Shown here: piece by piece, positions 62,479-64,000 of the stretch
Numbering within the stretch: the first letter of the stretch is position 1
Layout: the number at the start of each line of letters is the position of its first letter
Source of the DNA: JBBDYH01 sp040901795
GTDB lineage: Bacteria > Planctomycetota > Planctomycetia > Pirellulales > JALHPA01
Direction: 5' to 3'
NCBI GenBank assembly: GCA_040901795.1
Contig: JBBDYH010000094.1
Coordinates: 1-64,000, forward strand
Length of the DNA: 64,000 bases
Notes under the pieces: model-generated
The model's database searches: none
Seen by the model: the letters and a program-made list of their open reading frames with translations, nothing else
Told to the model about the DNA's origin: nothing
Made by a program: the position numbers and the translations under genes

Positions 62479-62760
62479 TTAGTTCAACAGTCGAGACAGC
62501 GCTGCGACCGACGTGAAAAGCGGCTCTACGTCGCCCGCCCATCTTCGCGCCAATTCGATGATTCCGCCGTTTTCAGGTTGCCAAGCCGTAATCCAATAGC
62601 CAGCAGACTCCCAGTCCCATGTAGCGTCGATACGGATGCCGTGTGGCAACTCCACGCGCAGAACGTCGCGGACACGCACAAAAGGATCAAATGGCTCAAA
62701 GAGACGATTGAGCGTAACGCGTGCGTAAGACGGCAAATCAAGCTCTTCGCATTGGATCAT
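62479..62760 (-). CDS. Hypothetical protein, 93 residues
   Basis: MIQCEELDLPSYARVTLNRL... ATWDWESAGYWITAWQPENGGIIELARRW. GGAGGA seven bases before the ATG at 62760 supports it. Soluble, aromatic-rich, without cysteine motifs. No family recognised. Confidence 0.6.
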   Translation of the reverse strand: MIQCEELDLPSYARVTLNRLFEPFDPFVRVRDVLRVELPHGIRIDATWDWESAGYWITAWQPENGGIIELARRWAGDVEPLFTSVAALSRLLN

Positions 62761-63079
62761 TTAGGGTTCCTCCAAACGAACCGTACCACACCTGGAAACT
62801 TCTGCGCGAAGATTGCGGAAGACCGCATGCGGGTTCCCGCATCCGACGCTCGGCAACGATCGCCTGACGACATGCTGGCAAGCTTAGGCGCGCAAGCATC
62901 CCGCAACTTCGGTCGGCGCGACGCATTGCAAGCACGCAGTCGCCCGCTGCTGTACTGATCCGGTCTCCATTTGGGCCGTCGTTGGCCAGACCAGAATGGG
63001 ATTGGGTTGAAAGAATCGCTGAGGATGTGCCGATCACTCTTCTTGTAGGATGCTCGGAGCACTCCTGCCAACCCCCTTT

Positions 63080-63106
63080 ACGCCGCCGTATCGCTCACGG
63101 CGGCGT
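63080..63106 (+). terminator. Rho-independent-type terminator, orphan
   Basis: Perfect 10-bp stem ACGCCGCCGT/ACGGCGGCGT with a 7-base loop, followed by CTTTCCTTT. The polarity fits plus-strand transcription. The 320 bases upstream hold no supported plus-strand gene, so it may end a small RNA or an unrecognised transcript. Confidence 0.65.
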
Positions 63107-63207
63107 CTTTCCTTTGATCACATGCGGTTTCCCGCCGTTTTATTGCGTGCCTTGCGGTAGTGTCGAAGACTTGGGCTGATAGCAATTCAATTCCACAGGA
63201 CTTCGGC

Positions 63208-63567
63208 ATGAATGTACTTATCATCGAAGATTCGTTGACCACGGCCATGACCCTGGAGGCCTTCGTTTCAGCCTGTGGGCATCATCCGATCTGCGTTCCC
63301 AACGCGTGGCTGGCATGTCCAGTGGCCGATGCGTGGCCGATCGATCTCGTGCTTCTGGACATCATGCTACCCGGTATGGATGGCTATGAATTGGCCGGTC
63401 GCCTGCGAGACAAGGGTGTGCGCGCACCGATAATCGCAGTTACCTCGCTGGACGATGATCCAGCTAAGCGCGAGGAGTATGGCATCGACGGCTACGTCGG
63501 CAAGCCAGTCTCCATGAAGCAACTCAAAGACTTGTTCGAACAGCACGAGATCGCCTTGAGGGCTTGA
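63208..63567 (+). CDS. Stand-alone response regulator receiver domain
   Basis: 119 residues from the ATG at 63208 (AGGA 7 bases upstream). The CheY-like fold is complete: MNVLIIEDSLTTAMTLE (acid pair), phospho-acceptor Asp51 in DLVLLDIMLPGMDGYEL, Thr in IIAVTSLDDDP, and Lys99 in YVGKPVSMKQL. No output domain. It would be phosphorylated by a histidine kinase encoded elsewhere. The neighbours give no hint. Confidence 0.9.
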   Translation: MNVLIIEDSLTTAMTLEAFVSACGHHPICVPNAWLACPVADAWPIDLVLLDIMLPGMDGYELAGRLRDKGVRAPIIAVTSLDDDPAKREEYGIDGYVGKPVSMKQLKDLFEQHEIALRA

Positions 63568-63616
63568 TGGTGGGTCACTTCATGCGGCGGTTTGTTCGGT
63601 CTATCGGCTGGTGGGC

Positions 63617-63817
63617 CTAGGTCAGTCGCCGGATGAGGTGCTCTGCGAGAACGGCGACGGATTGGTCCGTGCCTTCGGGCTGAACCATCCAAGTATCCGT
63701 GCGCGGGTCGAAATCGTTGAGCGTTGCCGGCACTTCATTAACGGCGTTGCTGGGCGTATTCTGAATCGCCTGAAGATTCACAAGCCATCGTTCTCCCGGC
63801 TTTGCTGACATGGTCAT
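63617..63817 (-). CDS. Small hypothetical protein
   Basis: About 66 residues from the ATG at 63817 (MTMSAKPGERW), with GGAGG 8 bases upstream; a longer frame exists but has no ribosome-binding site. Sequence WLVNLQAIQNTPSNAVNEVP then DWPEG-like FDPRTDTWMVQPEG. No family recognised. Confidence 0.5.
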   Translation of the reverse strand: MTMSAKPGERWLVNLQAIQNTPSNAVNEVPATLNDFDPRTDTWMVQPEGTDQSVAVLAEHLIRRLT

Positions 63818-63883
63818 CCCTGCATCCTCCATGTCTGAGCAGTGATTTGATGGGGTGGCAACTTCGTCTGATATAACGATTCT

Positions 63884-64000
63884 ATGCACCAGGAGAACCC
63901 CTTCGCCGCACCGCAGACCAAACGACTGGCGCGACGCCGCCGCCGCTCGCGTGCATGGCGCAAGGCCAGCCATATTGCGATTTCGGCGAGCGACGCCGCG
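63884..64000 (+). CDS. Possible 5' end of an Arg-rich protein (runs off the window)
   Basis: ATG at 63884 begins MHQENPFAAPQTKRLARRRRRSRAWRKASHIAISASDAA, open to base 64000. No ribosome-binding site is clear and no family can be assigned from 39 residues; offered as a low-confidence partial gene. Confidence 0.25.
   Translation, partial: MHQENPFAAPQTKRLARRRRRSRAWRKASHIAISASDAA

Overview
The window looks like a chromosomal segment of a planctomycete (Planctomycetota, probably Pirellulales). The evidence is the combination of a DUF1559 pseudopilin-like protein, PEP-CTERM/dockerin-like secreted proteins, a giant beta-strand-repeat protein with an FERLEDRSMLA-type N-terminus, an ECF sigma factor next to a kinase-WD40 protein, and many short G+C-rich hairpin repeats between genes. 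This is inference from gene content; no rRNA is present.

Region 1 (1-17.6 kb) is a surface-glycan locus. It opens with the C-terminal part of a NodU/CmcH-type carbamoyltransferase fused to a Trm112-like segment and a methyltransferase. An SxtJ-family membrane protein, a DUF5989 protein and an SGNH hydrolase follow. On the minus strand are a polytopic membrane protein, an O-antigen ligase-like protein, three GT4-type glycosyltransferases, two methyltransferases and the GDP-L-fucose pair gmd/fcl. A PaaK/CapK-like ligase and a DUF362 protein converge at the end.

Region 2 (17.7-30.3 kb) holds two small proteins, a GT4 glycosyltransferase overlapping a glycogen-debranching-type enzyme, a permease-ATPase-adaptor ABC exporter, a large LptD/OstA-like outer-membrane protein, a class I/II aminotransferase and a small CxxC protein.

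Region 3 (30.4-39.7 kb) holds the ECF sigma factor and a kinase-WD40 gene broken by an in-frame TAG and carrying a 111-bp repeat insertion. Two secreted PEP-CTERM proteins follow: an esterase and a degenerate subtilase-like protein. They share a recently duplicated C-terminal module.

Region 4 (40.3-48.3 kb) holds a MacB-like adaptor/ATPase/permease operon, with a relic of a four-helix-bundle (23S IVP) gene between ATPase and permease. Then come an FAD monooxygenase and kinase operon, lipA, and smpB, which has no conventional start codon upstream of its lysine-rich leader.

Region 5 (48.3-59.4 kb) is bounded by two identical 57-bp copies of the 3' half of a tRNA-Leu(CAA) gene, which look like att sites. 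It holds a roughly 2760-residue repeat protein, a DUF1559 protein and an HTH regulator. Region 6 (59.4-64 kb) continues with mobile or accessory material: a replication-relaxation family protein, a frameshifted MBL-fold relic, a DUF3050 protein, a stand-alone receiver domain and small unknown genes.
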